Assembly: GCA_019044685.2 (NCBI GenBank)
Contig: JAGTXX020000015.1
Coordinates: forward strand, 1 to 64,000
Length of the DNA stretch: 64,000 nt
From: Nannochloris sp. 'desiccata'
Taxonomy: Eukaryota > Chlorophyta > Trebouxiophyceae > Chlorellales > Chlorellaceae
Direction of reading: 5' to 3'
This document shows, piece by piece, positions 56,576 to 64,000 of this stretch; within the stretch, counting starts at the first letter, position 1; each line of letters starts with the position of its first letter. The notes under the pieces were generated by a model that saw only the letters and a program-made list of their open reading frames with translations, was not told the DNA's origin and made no database searches. A program made the translations under genes and the position numbers.

Positions 56576-57620
56576 ATGCTGCGACTAGGCTGCCATGAAT
56601 CCCTTCCAAAACTTGTAGCAGCTCTGCAGGTGCGAGCTTTCTCAGCCGTAAGTCCATTACAGGTTGCCGATGGATCAAATATTAACGATGCAATATACTG
56701 AAGTTGCTATAGGCAATTAGGCAGGACCCAACTTGATCATCATTATTCCACTAATTCACATTCTTTCAAATTCCTCGTTCTTGCAGGAAACATTCCAGTT
56801 TACGCTTTCTAGAGAGTATTCTTCCGCTACACAATTAGATGAAGCTGCTACAGGTGGCATTCGCACCATCGGGGACCTTCCTCTACCTCGATTCGTTCCC
56901 ACCCAGCGCCGCCAGAGGCCTGTTCCCATCCAATTAGCTGAGGCTATTCGCCAAGTGAAAGCCTCCAAACACGCAAAATTTGACGAGGCCATTGATTTAG
57001 CAATAAATTTGGGAATAGACCCTCGACGAGGCGACCAAATGGTCCGTGGCGCTGTAAGCTTACCTCACGGCACAGGCAAGTCGGTCCGTATCTGCGTCTT
57101 TGCCAATGACGAAGCAGCCGAGGCAGCACGCGCAGCAGGAGCAGATATAGTTGGTTCTGAAGATCTCATTCTAGAAATCCAACAAAGTGGAGGATCAGGT
57201 CTTGCGTTTGATAAATGTGTAGCAACTCCAGATCTCATGCCGAAACTTGGCAAAATTGCTAGAATACTCGGACCTAGGGGGCTTATGCCAAACCCCAAGC
57301 TAGGCACCGTAACTACTAACGTAACAGAAGCAGTACATTCATTAAAACGGGGTCGTGTAGAATTTAGAGCGGATAAAGGGGCTGTTGTCCATGCAGCAGT
57401 AGGGAGGTGTAGTTTTGACGAGGAGCAGGTGTATGCAAATATTGGTGCGTTGGCTTCTGCATTGTTATCTGCTAGGCCAAAAGGGGTGAAAGGAAGTGGA
57501 TCTGGTGGATATTTATTAAAAGCGTCGCTTTCGTCGACTATGGGTGCGGGTGTGCCGGTTTCTGTTGCTTCGTTAGTGCAAGCGGCACAGGTCTCGAAAC
57601 ATGGCGCCGGTGCTGCTTAA
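56576..57620 (+). CDS. Organellar ribosomal protein uL1 (bacterial type)
   Basis: Exons 56576-56647 and 56787-57620, phase 0, 301 aa. The leader has RAFSA and REYSSAT, typical of mitochondrial presequence cleavage sites, so the mitochondrial ribosome is the likelier home; plastid is possible. The L1 fold shows KFDEAIDLAINLGIDPRRGDQ, VRGAVSLPHGTGKSVRI, ILGPRGLMPNPKLGTV and the VEFRADKGAVVHAAVG strand. uL1 forms the stalk that helps release deacylated tRNA. Confidence 0.92.
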
Positions 57621-57786
57621 GTTCATTTACCCCTTTATAAAACCACGTTATGTTACACCAAGGCACTCTAAATACACAGAAAATTTATAAAAACAGAAGT
57701 AATCTCGTATTCATTTACTTCTCTTTTACCGAGTCCGTTCAACTAAAGAGACTACGATCAAAATGATAAAATGAAAACGCTCGGCT
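57621..57786. other. Short convergent intergenic
   Basis: 166 bp of 3' flank between uL1 and the FHA-like gene. Nothing else. Confidence 0.4.
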
Positions 57787-58371
57787 CTAAGCATGGGCAT
57801 GGACATTGCGGAGAACCACATAATTCGCCCCTTCTCCCATCTGAATTGTAGCTCCAGGGTTCAATTTCATCCTTTCTCCTTTTTTTAATACCGTATCGCC
57901 AACTCGAACATCGCATTCAGAGTCTACATCAGTTACATAAAGCACAGAAGGAGAGTCAACTGGGTTGGCGGTACCTTCCGCCTCGAAAATCAGATGAAGG
58001 CCACCATGGTCGAGCACTGTCAAATCGACGTTTTCCAAGCTCTTGGAAGCGTAGTCTCGGGCTCCTACTGAGCACAATCTGCGGCATCGGAGGCGGAAAT
58101 TATGAGGTTTTTTCGAGAACACATGAACTGGAGGAGGATCACGAGGAAATTGATTGGGAGAGATGTGAGGGTAAACGGCTGGCTAGTGTCTTTACCTGCG
58201 GGTTCCAATAATACCAGTCAGATCCAAGGTGCTGTGAGGGGAGTGGGACAATTCAACACCCTTTGGAGCGAGAGACCAAAGGGTGTTGTTCTGAATCACA
58301 AGATGAGAACGAGCACGCCGAACTCCGCGAGGAAGGGTAGCTCTAACAGGCGCAAAGGTAAGTGACTTCAT
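57787..58371 (-). CDS. Small FHA-like protein, probably plastid
   Basis: Exons 58371-58196 and 58078-57787, phase 2 (AG+A makes Arg), 155 aa. The first residues (TFAPVRATLPRGVRRARSHL) look like a transit peptide. The rest reads as an FHA-type beta-sandwich: SVGARDYASKSLENVDLTVL, GGLHLIFEAEG, VLYVTDVDSE, KKGERMKLNPGATIQMGEG. Several residues that bind phosphothreonine in classical FHA domains are changed or not evident, so binding is uncertain. The frame is open upstream to a GTG at 58452 without ATG. Confidence 0.65.
58254..58288. repeat. 13-bp stem hairpin inside FHA exon 1
   Basis: caacaccctttgg (58254-58266) and ccaaagggtgttg (58276-58288) pair perfectly around a 9-nt loop, all within coding sequence. 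Confidence 0.9.
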
Positions 58372-58588
58372 TTTTAGGCAAGTGTTGACAAGGAAAACAC
58401 ATTGAATATGCACCAAAGTGTTTCTAAAGACGGAACTTTGGGTGGGTTTCACAGAGAACAGCTCAGCTTTTGAAGAAGAAAGTGCTTTGAATAGTGGGCG
58501 CTCAGTTTCCGTCGCAAAGCAACCTCGCCAACGCTTATGGCGCTATTTAATATTTATCGCTATATAGTAGGATACAAAATCCTCTACC

Positions 58589-60469
58589 ATGTCGCCTAAG
58601 ATCGAGTTACAGAAAGCCATCACCGCTTATTCGGCAATCTTGGACGAACTCAATCAAAGAGGTGCTGTCAAGTATATCACTTACACCCATGTTGGTATGT
58701 TCATCAATGGTCTGGCCTCTATGCACGAGCTTACAGTTGATTGTTTTCTCGGAAAGCTCCATGAGCAGCTTCATGAGCATATGTTATTTGCTATGGCCTG
58801 CAACTCTCAACACATGAAGGCCATCCTCCACTCTTGCCCACCAACTTCGTCACCGGAGCATCAAAGCAACCTTGACGTGTCTCAGGAACGTGATAATGCT
58901 TGCGAACCTCCCGTAGAAGGAAAAATACAGGCCCCACCCACTACCCTGCCCAGTGAGCCCGAAATTGCTACACACAATAATGTCTCACCAACCGCGCTTG
59001 AAGCCCTGGAAATTTTGAATGAAGTGATCAACACCGCGGATGGAGAGAATTCTGGAATGGAGTTACACGTTGTCGCAAATGACGCAGGAGCGGAGGAGCC
59101 CGCGCTGCCGCCAGCGGACACTGCTCCCAGTCCCCACCTCTTCAATGCAAGAGACTTTCTCGTGAAGAAAGTGGCAGAGTACCACGCTAACCCTGAAAAT
59201 TGGATATGGGTCAAGCCTGATGGGTATAATACTTTTATTCTGAAAAACTTTCTTGTTGTCGTCGATGAGAATGGGCAATTGTTGGACAGCCCTCAAGGTG
59301 GCTGGGACCCCAACCAGGAAACATACCTTCAATCGAAGGTTAACACAAATTATGCATGCTATGAGCGTGAAAGACCTTTGCTTAACGATGGACATTTAGC
59401 TCTCTATCCCAATGCACCTTTCTTCGAACCCTTTGCCACCCCTGCAACTGAGGTGGCTGATGAATTTGGAGCTGGCTCCTCTAAAGCCATAAAAGATTGT
59501 TCTTACCCAGTGTTTACTGTTGAGACTTCTGATGGAACTGATATGCAGCTGAGATTGATGGTTATGGTGGTCAAAAAAAGCTGGCGTTGTCGAAACGAAA
59601 ACCCTCGAGGGCAACCTGAAATTGATGGCGCTTGGCCTCAAGCTTTGCATGGACTGCAAGGGAAGCTAGTGTACCTCAAAATCCGTCCATCGAACAAAAG
59701 TTGCTATTATTACGGAGGATCTTACACGTCAGAGAGCATGTGGCCAATCCCTCCTCCAAGAGACGATGCTGCCGAGGAAGGAACCCCTGTGAAGCGGCAG
59801 CGGATTGCAACTGCACGCGTAATCGACACTGAAAACATCTACTCTCAAAAGGAAGCTTCCATTAAGGATGCATTACCTCAAACAGTAGGTCTGTCCCGCT
59901 GGGGGAGGCAATTATTGAACCAACAAAGCGTGGGTGATCGTCGCTCGGGAGTATTTTCTGTAACTGAAAACTTTGGTATGAGCCGCTTGGATCTTTTGAC
60001 ATGCTATAAGTTGGAGGGTAGTCAAAAACGCGTCTCGATTATGATTGAATGCGATGAAAATAATGGTCATCAGCATAAAAACAGCGTTAAGGAGTTGGAA
60101 CGTGCCTTCAAACTGGCAGAGAATCACTCAAAGTTTCTTTCGACTGACCTTCTCGTTTTTCTTCGTATCAACCCAGACGCCTGTGAAGTATTTGGTGGAT
60201 ATTTAGAAGTAAAAGACTACGAAACGCAGATTGAGGACATGATAGAGCATATTTGTATGCAAGCTGAGGCAATTGATGTTGCAAATGGCACTTCTGAGTT
60301 GCCTATTTATTATCTTTTTTATCCTGACGGTCATCAATATGCAGATTTTCCCAATGGCCACCAGGTTCCGAGGAACTGTGTCCATGGACAGAGCCCTGAT
60401 GTTGAATACAGGCTCTTTGTTATTCGTGATGGAAAGTTACGCGAAGGAAGAGGAAATCACTGGGAGTGA
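58589..60469 (+). CDS. Intronless 626-aa protein with a nuclease-like C-terminal motif
   Basis: One open frame of 626 aa. Residues 1-90 are helical (AITAYSAILDELNQRG). A linker follows, then a region with NWIWVKPDGYNTFILKNF and a Trp/Tyr-rich middle. At about 480-540 there is an IECDENNGHQHKNSVKELER block (Glu487, Asp489, Glu490), then a helix and LLVFLRINPDAC. This order (acidic pair, strand, E-x2-R helix, strand ending RxNPD) recalls an endonuclease-like domain seen in giant-virus and transposon-linked proteins, from general knowledge only. No full-length family is known to me. Divergent from the FHA gene, 217 bp away. Confidence 0.7.
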   Translation: MSPKIELQKAITAYSAILDELNQRGAVKYITYTHVGMFINGLASMHELTVDCFLGKLHEQLHEHMLFAMACNSQHMKAILHSCPPTSSPEHQSNLDVSQERDNACEPPVEGKIQAPPTTLPSEPEIATHNNVSPTALEALEILNEVINTADGENSGMELHVVANDAGAEEPALPPADTAPSPHLFNARDFLVKKVAEYHANPENWIWVKPDGYNTFILKNFLVVVDENGQLLDSPQGGWDPNQETYLQSKVNTNYACYERERPLLNDGHLALYPNAPFFEPFATPATEVADEFGAGSSKAIKDCSYPVFTVETSDGTDMQLRLMVMVVKKSWRCRNENPRGQPEIDGAWPQALHGLQGKLVYLKIRPSNKSCYYYGGSYTSESMWPIPPPRDDAAEEGTPVKRQRIATARVIDTENIYSQKEASIKDALPQTVGLSRWGRQLLNQQSVGDRRSGVFSVTENFGMSRLDLLTCYKLEGSQKRVSIMIECDENNGHQHKNSVKELERAFKLAENHSKFLSTDLLVFLRINPDACEVFGGYLEVKDYETQIEDMIEHICMQAEAIDVANGTSELPIYYLFYPDGHQYADFPNGHQVPRNCVHGQSPDVEYRLFVIRDGKLREGRGNHWE

Positions 60470-60780
60470 TTGGCGCTGCTTGTTTAGTAGCATGCCTTGC
60501 AAAGCACCGCTCGTCGTCGCAGTGTGCTAAAACAATTATTTTGTAAAATTTCTTCTCTTGAACTACCAACCCCACTTCTTTCTCGCTGATTATTTTTTGT
60601 AATTTAAAATTTAAATACATTCTAGTAAATATCCTCAAGGGACCTCTTAGTCTATAAACTTGTATGATTTTTGTCGGAAATTCAATTGGGAAGAATTTAC
60701 TAGCAGCCCGTGACGTATCTGCCCCAAGACCCAAAATAAATCCTCAATACATAGCTTTAAGGCGACAGCTGATAGTGAAA
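60470..60780. other. Intergenic
   Basis: 311 bp; 3' flank of the 626-aa gene and promoter side of the next. Nothing recognised. Confidence 0.4.
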
Positions 60781-61315
60781 ATGAGCGCTCAAGGTGCGAA
60801 CATGAGCGTGAGAACCTCAATGGTCACACAGATCATCACGAATTTCGCTATTCCATCGCAAAGTAACTATCAATGAATATAATATATGCAGGAAATTCAA
60901 CTGGTGCAGCTGAGAACGGTGACGCTGCGCTGCCACTCCAATATACTCAAGATGGCCGCCTGCCAAAACCGACCAAGCTGAGCCTGGTAGTAAAAGATGC
61001 CGTGCGCCGCTGGTACTTAGAAGCAGAGAGAGAAGCAGACAGAGGTGACGTGGTAAGTGACGTTAATTCTCTGGAATAAAATACTATTTATTTAGATCAT
61101 TATTGCCACAACTGTTGCTTGCCGTCAACCTTTTCCCGTCCCGTTCGTTCTGACAACAATTTTCTCCTTTCGCACTGCAGAAAGCTCAAGCTTTGCTTGG
61201 GCAAATGCTTACAGAAGGCTATGGATGCGAAGCTGATCCAGTTAGAGGCCGCGAACTTAGTGAAAAGGCTCGCAGGCGGGGATACCGCATGCAAGGCGTT
61301 TATTGTGAAATATAA
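60781..61315 (+). CDS. Small Sel1-like repeat protein
   Basis: Proposed exons 60781-60862, 60892-61052 and 61181-61315 (phases 1, 0) give 125 aa. The C-terminal half has Sel1/TPR-like repeat character: WYLEAEREADRGDV continuing across the splice joint to KAQALLGQMLTEGYGCEADP and KARRRGY. Sel1 repeats are protein-binding solenoids, and single-repeat forms occur in plants with unknown roles. The first intron would be only 29 nt (gtaact...atgcag), so the true start could instead be the ATG at 60873. Confidence 0.6.
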
Positions 61316-61580
61316 ATTAAAAAAGTAAAAAAGTAAAACCCTATTAATGATGGATTGTTAACACTTTTAGTATAGAGAATTCATCTAAGTGCATATTTGA
61401 AATATATCCATCCCTTTCGATATACATTTCTCGACCTAGTCTTGGTCTGTAAATTTCGAAAAGTTTGAAAAATTGTTTTGAACAGCCAGTGGTTAGATGG
61501 CGGCGTACAATATACCTTCTTTTCAGAAGGCGATGTATTAAAAGTTTACTGTATCTATTTATTGAAGCCATCTCCATCAG
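61316..61580. other. Short intergenic
   Basis: 265 bp; promoter side of the FtsJ-type gene. Nothing recognised. Confidence 0.4.
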
Positions 61581-62909
61581 ATGGTGGCCACTACAGAGGC
61601 TCTACTAGATAATGGAGCAAGCGAATCAAGGATTTCAGCAACTGGATTTGGTGACTGCATCCTTCAAATTCAAAGCCCATTGCTTGCACACAGAGTGATT
61701 CTCTATCATCAAGACGATGAACTTCGATACCGTCTCTTCCCTGGAGGCGGTGCTGAGCAAGTAATTCATTTAGAAAAGTATGATGACGTCCCTCCCGCCC
61801 GTAACGAATTACTTCTATTTAAAAATTTAGCTGTGTCTCAAATAGACTTCAAACGGTGGCTAGAATCGTCGTTTCTGAGGTTCAGTATTACCAGAGCATA
61901 TTTCTTAGATGGTTTAGAAGCAACCAGCAAAAATGTAAGAATCCTTTTAATATTTTCCTTCCGGCTCCACCGCCACCGCTGCTCTTTCATTTTTAGGGGT
62001 ACTCACTATCTGTCATCATCCAACGCATCTATCAAGAGTACACTACCCACATTTCTTCAACATATCGTAATTAGCAGCATAGCATCTAACAAACCCACCT
62101 TCTTCTCCGCTACTCTACAAACACAGGATCTCCTCTGCCAACTTTCTCAGATGGAAGTACCGCCCAAAGAAGATCTCTTCAGAGTTGTCGCGTACCCCAA
62201 ATCCCTTGAACAATACATAATAAATCAGATATTCGGAGACCATTTACTTGATAAAGGATGGGATATTCACCCATTAGACTATACGAAAACTCTTTTTGCT
62301 GTGAATTGTAGCCCTACGTGTATTAGATATTCTTTTCGACCAGCAGCTGAATTATTTCTGACCCCCTCAGATGGCCACGCTCGCGTTGCAGGCCAGACCT
62401 GCAAAGCATCTGGAAAATTAACTGAAGCGCTATGTGTATCTGGGTTTGAGCCTAGAAAAAGAGGCGTTGCCATCGATGTGGGAGCAGCTCCTGGAGGGTG
62501 GACTCAAGTTTTGGCGGAAACAATGGATACAGTGGTCGCTATTGACCCTGCTGCGCTCCATGCTGACGTCTTGGCGTTGACTAACGTCGTACATATTAGG
62601 CAACAATCTCAGGCAGCGACTGAAGAGATCATTGCTGCAGTAGGGCAAGATAAAACCATCGATTTATTAGTCTGTGATATCAATCGACATCCAGAAGAGA
62701 TGATTTCTATCTTGAAACCCCTGCTGGGCATGCTGCGTTCTGGTGGGATGATTATTTTGACTTTGAAGTATAGGGGAAAGGGGAAAGAAAAGGCTGGTGG
62801 GGTTGAGAAGTTGAAAGAGGAACTAGGGCCAGGTTTTCATAAAGTGAAAATTTTGTGGCTAACAGCCAACACTGAAAATGAGCGGACAGCAGTGGCCAGG
62901 AAGAAATGA
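61581..62909 (+). CDS. FtsJ-type RNA 2'-O-methyltransferase
   Basis: The continuous frame gives 442 aa. The C-terminal ~200 residues are an FtsJ/RrmJ-fold domain: ASGKLTEAL carries the first catalytic Lys, VAIDVGAAPGGWTQVL binds SAM, LLVCDINRHPEE has the catalytic Asp, and MIILTLKYRG the second Lys. The arrangement, with a long N-terminal domain, resembles RlmM-like rRNA methyltransferases. Bases 61935-61996 and 62067-62126 look like introns (gtaaga...tttttag, gtaatt...acacag), and exon 61997-62066 reads well as GYSLSVIIQRIYQEYTTHIS. Removing both breaks the frame by one or two bases, so the central structure is unresolved. Confidence 0.75.
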   Translation: MVATTEALLDNGASESRISATGFGDCILQIQSPLLAHRVILYHQDDELRYRLFPGGGAEQVIHLEKYDDVPPARNELLLFKNLAVSQIDFKRWLESSFLRFSITRAYFLDGLEATSKNVRILLIFSFRLHRHRCSFIFRGTHYLSSSNASIKSTLPTFLQHIVISSIASNKPTFFSATLQTQDLLCQLSQMEVPPKEDLFRVVAYPKSLEQYIINQIFGDHLLDKGWDIHPLDYTKTLFAVNCSPTCIRYSFRPAAELFLTPSDGHARVAGQTCKASGKLTEALCVSGFEPRKRGVAIDVGAAPGGWTQVLAETMDTVVAIDPAALHADVLALTNVVHIRQQSQAATEEIIAAVGQDKTIDLLVCDINRHPEEMISILKPLLGMLRSGGMIILTLKYRGKGKEKAGGVEKLKEELGPGFHKVKILWLTANTENERTAVARKK

Positions 62910-63499
62910 TAGGAGTGTAGCGAGTGAATTATAATTTATTGAATGATAAATAATTCTATGGTATTCACGTGTAAACAGATTAACAGTTTAGGAAAGTCAA
63001 TGCTGAAAAAACAGAGGGTAAATAGCAGGCTAACGTCTTCTCTACCTGGTCAGGTTCATACGTCCTTGGTGCTGAGGCATCCGGTGGGGCATACTCAAAT
63101 AAGAGAGATCGTCTACCAGAAAATCGATTCACGTATCTGTTTTGCATTGTGATCAAGAAAATAGAGCTGCGGCTGCTGCTGCTGCTGCCGCCGCTGCTGC
63201 GCCCGACGTGGCCAAAATCACATGACATGCAAAAACCCAAGACTTTGGCGTTTAATTCCGAGCAAACAGCCAACGAGAAGCAGAAAAATAACTTCATCTC
63301 GTCAGGGAGCAGCCTGTAATATAAGCGCGACGCCGCTGTTGGACGCGTTGGAAGAAGGGGTGTCATTATTTCATAATTGAATTGAAACCTCCAAAGAATT
63401 TGGAATCAGCTTGAGCCCCTGGAACACAAAAGCATCTAATAGATAGTTCTAGATACTGCTTAGATCAAGAATTTTGAAAGGAAGCGTTTAAGTTCCAGC
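62910..63499. other. Intergenic before the CAMTA-type gene
   Basis: About 590 bp with a short CTG/CCG run near 63164-63200. Two small opposing frames here have no support. Promoter of the next gene by position. Confidence 0.45.
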
Positions 63500-64000
63500 A
63501 TGGCCGGAAATTTGGCCAAAGTTGCTATTATTCAAGGCGACAGAACGATTGCCACTCCCCTGGACGTCTCTGACGATGGTATTAGTGATCACATCAAGCC
63601 TGTCGTGATAAACGCCTCCACACGATGGCTAAAGAACGAAGAAGTTTTGTCTCTTTTGGAGAATTTTCAGATCGATGGGTTTGTTTGGCCTAAAGAGGCA
63701 GCAGAAAGACCTGAAGGTAAGTAGAATCCTTGATCAGATACATCAGAACATGGTAACGTGGGAATAATAATACATCGCGGCTTGTAGATGCGCTTGCAAT
63801 GTCCTCATCTCAAAACTTTGAAACTCCTGCAGGCGGTAAACTTTTTGTTTTCAATCGCAAGCTTTGTCGCGCCTTCCGTAGCGATAAACACAATTGGAGA
63901 AAGAAAAATGACGGCCGAACAGTCAAAGAGACTCACGAGAAGCTTAAAGTAGGCGATAGAGAACGATTGAATTGTTATTATGCCCATGCAGAGGACAGCG
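63500..64000 (+). CDS. CAMTA: CAMTA-type CG-1 domain transcription factor, 3' partial
   Basis: Exon 1 is 63500-63716 (donor gaag|gtaagt) and exon 2 starts at 63833 (acceptor ctgcag), phase 1, cut by the window end. The visible part is the CG-1 DNA-binding domain: STRWLKNEEVLSLLENFQ, GGKLFVFNRKLCRAFRSDKH, NWRKKNDGRTVKETHEKLKV, RLNCYYAHAED. CAMTA proteins are calmodulin-regulated activators that bind CGCG-type DNA boxes; the IPT, ankyrin and IQ parts would lie beyond the window. Confidence 0.93.

Noticed and set aside
62980..63366. 128-codon minus-strand ORF with a Ser run
   Set aside because: It lies in the promoter side of the CAMTA-type gene, and the Ser run comes from a CTG-type repeat. 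No homology recognised.
1..64000. CRISPR arrays, rRNA and tRNA genes
   Set aside because: No spaced direct repeats of CRISPR type, no rRNA-like sequence, and no cloverleaf with a proper T-loop was found. The ggttcgag at 12271 lacks matching arms.

Overview
This window is nuclear DNA of a green-lineage alga (inference). The markers are a nuclear ferredoxin-dependent glutamate synthase, a STAY-GREEN Mg-dechelatase, a plastid IMPL1-type phosphatase, a CONSTANS-like B-box/CCT protein, a B3-domain protein, a CAMTA-type CG-1 protein and a starch-binding CBM20 protein with a transit-type leader. Genes are dense, usually 80-500 bp apart. They carry a few short GT-AG introns, nearly all at the 5' end of the coding region. 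No bacterial operons, rRNA, tRNA or CRISPR array was found.

Region 1 (1-11961) is one near-perfect palindrome of about 12 kb: arms 1-5968 and 5979-11961 around a 10-nt spacer. Each arm holds the same four genes: a coiled-coil family protein ('family X'), a PEBP protein, a CBM20 protein and the 3' half of an IMPL1-like phosphatase. The centre lies in an IMPL1 intron, so both IMPL1 copies lack their 5' exons. The arms differ mainly by homopolymer and microsatellite indels, two of which break reading frames. This is either a real inverted duplication or a fold-back/haplotype-fusion assembly error.

Region 2 (about 10.6-18.7 kb) is a tandem array of a divergent gene pair, X and Y, that I do not recognise: X2(-)/Y1(+), X3(-)/Y2(+), then a decayed Y3. 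X paralogues share an almost identical 3' end but are diverged elsewhere. Y paralogues share a nearly identical C-terminal half and 3' flank but have unrelated N-terminal halves. This is the best candidate for an undescribed system.

Region 3 (19-64 kb) is ordinary gene-dense sequence: a plastid coiled-coil/TPR-like protein, STAY-GREEN, ribosomal P0, CCT-theta, CONSTANS-like, a membrane-anchored GH5 mannanase, a synergin/aftiphilin-like protein, a B3 protein, Fd-GOGAT, uracil-DNA glycosylase, an unknown plastid membrane protein, a DeSI peptidase, a CBS protein, EMC4, a LEA-like protein, a SAM methyltransferase, organellar uL1, an FHA-like protein, an intronless 626-aa protein with a nuclease-like motif, a Sel1-repeat protein, an FtsJ-type methyltransferase and a CAMTA cut by the window end. 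A 759-bp element with 13-bp terminal inverted repeats and a 10-bp target-site duplication sits upstream of CCT-theta and encloses a small spliced gene.

Several genes fit together around plastid metabolism: starch binding, inositol phosphate, glutamate synthesis and chlorophyll breakdown. Splice sites were placed by hand from consensus GT/AG, phase and protein continuity, so they are predictions.
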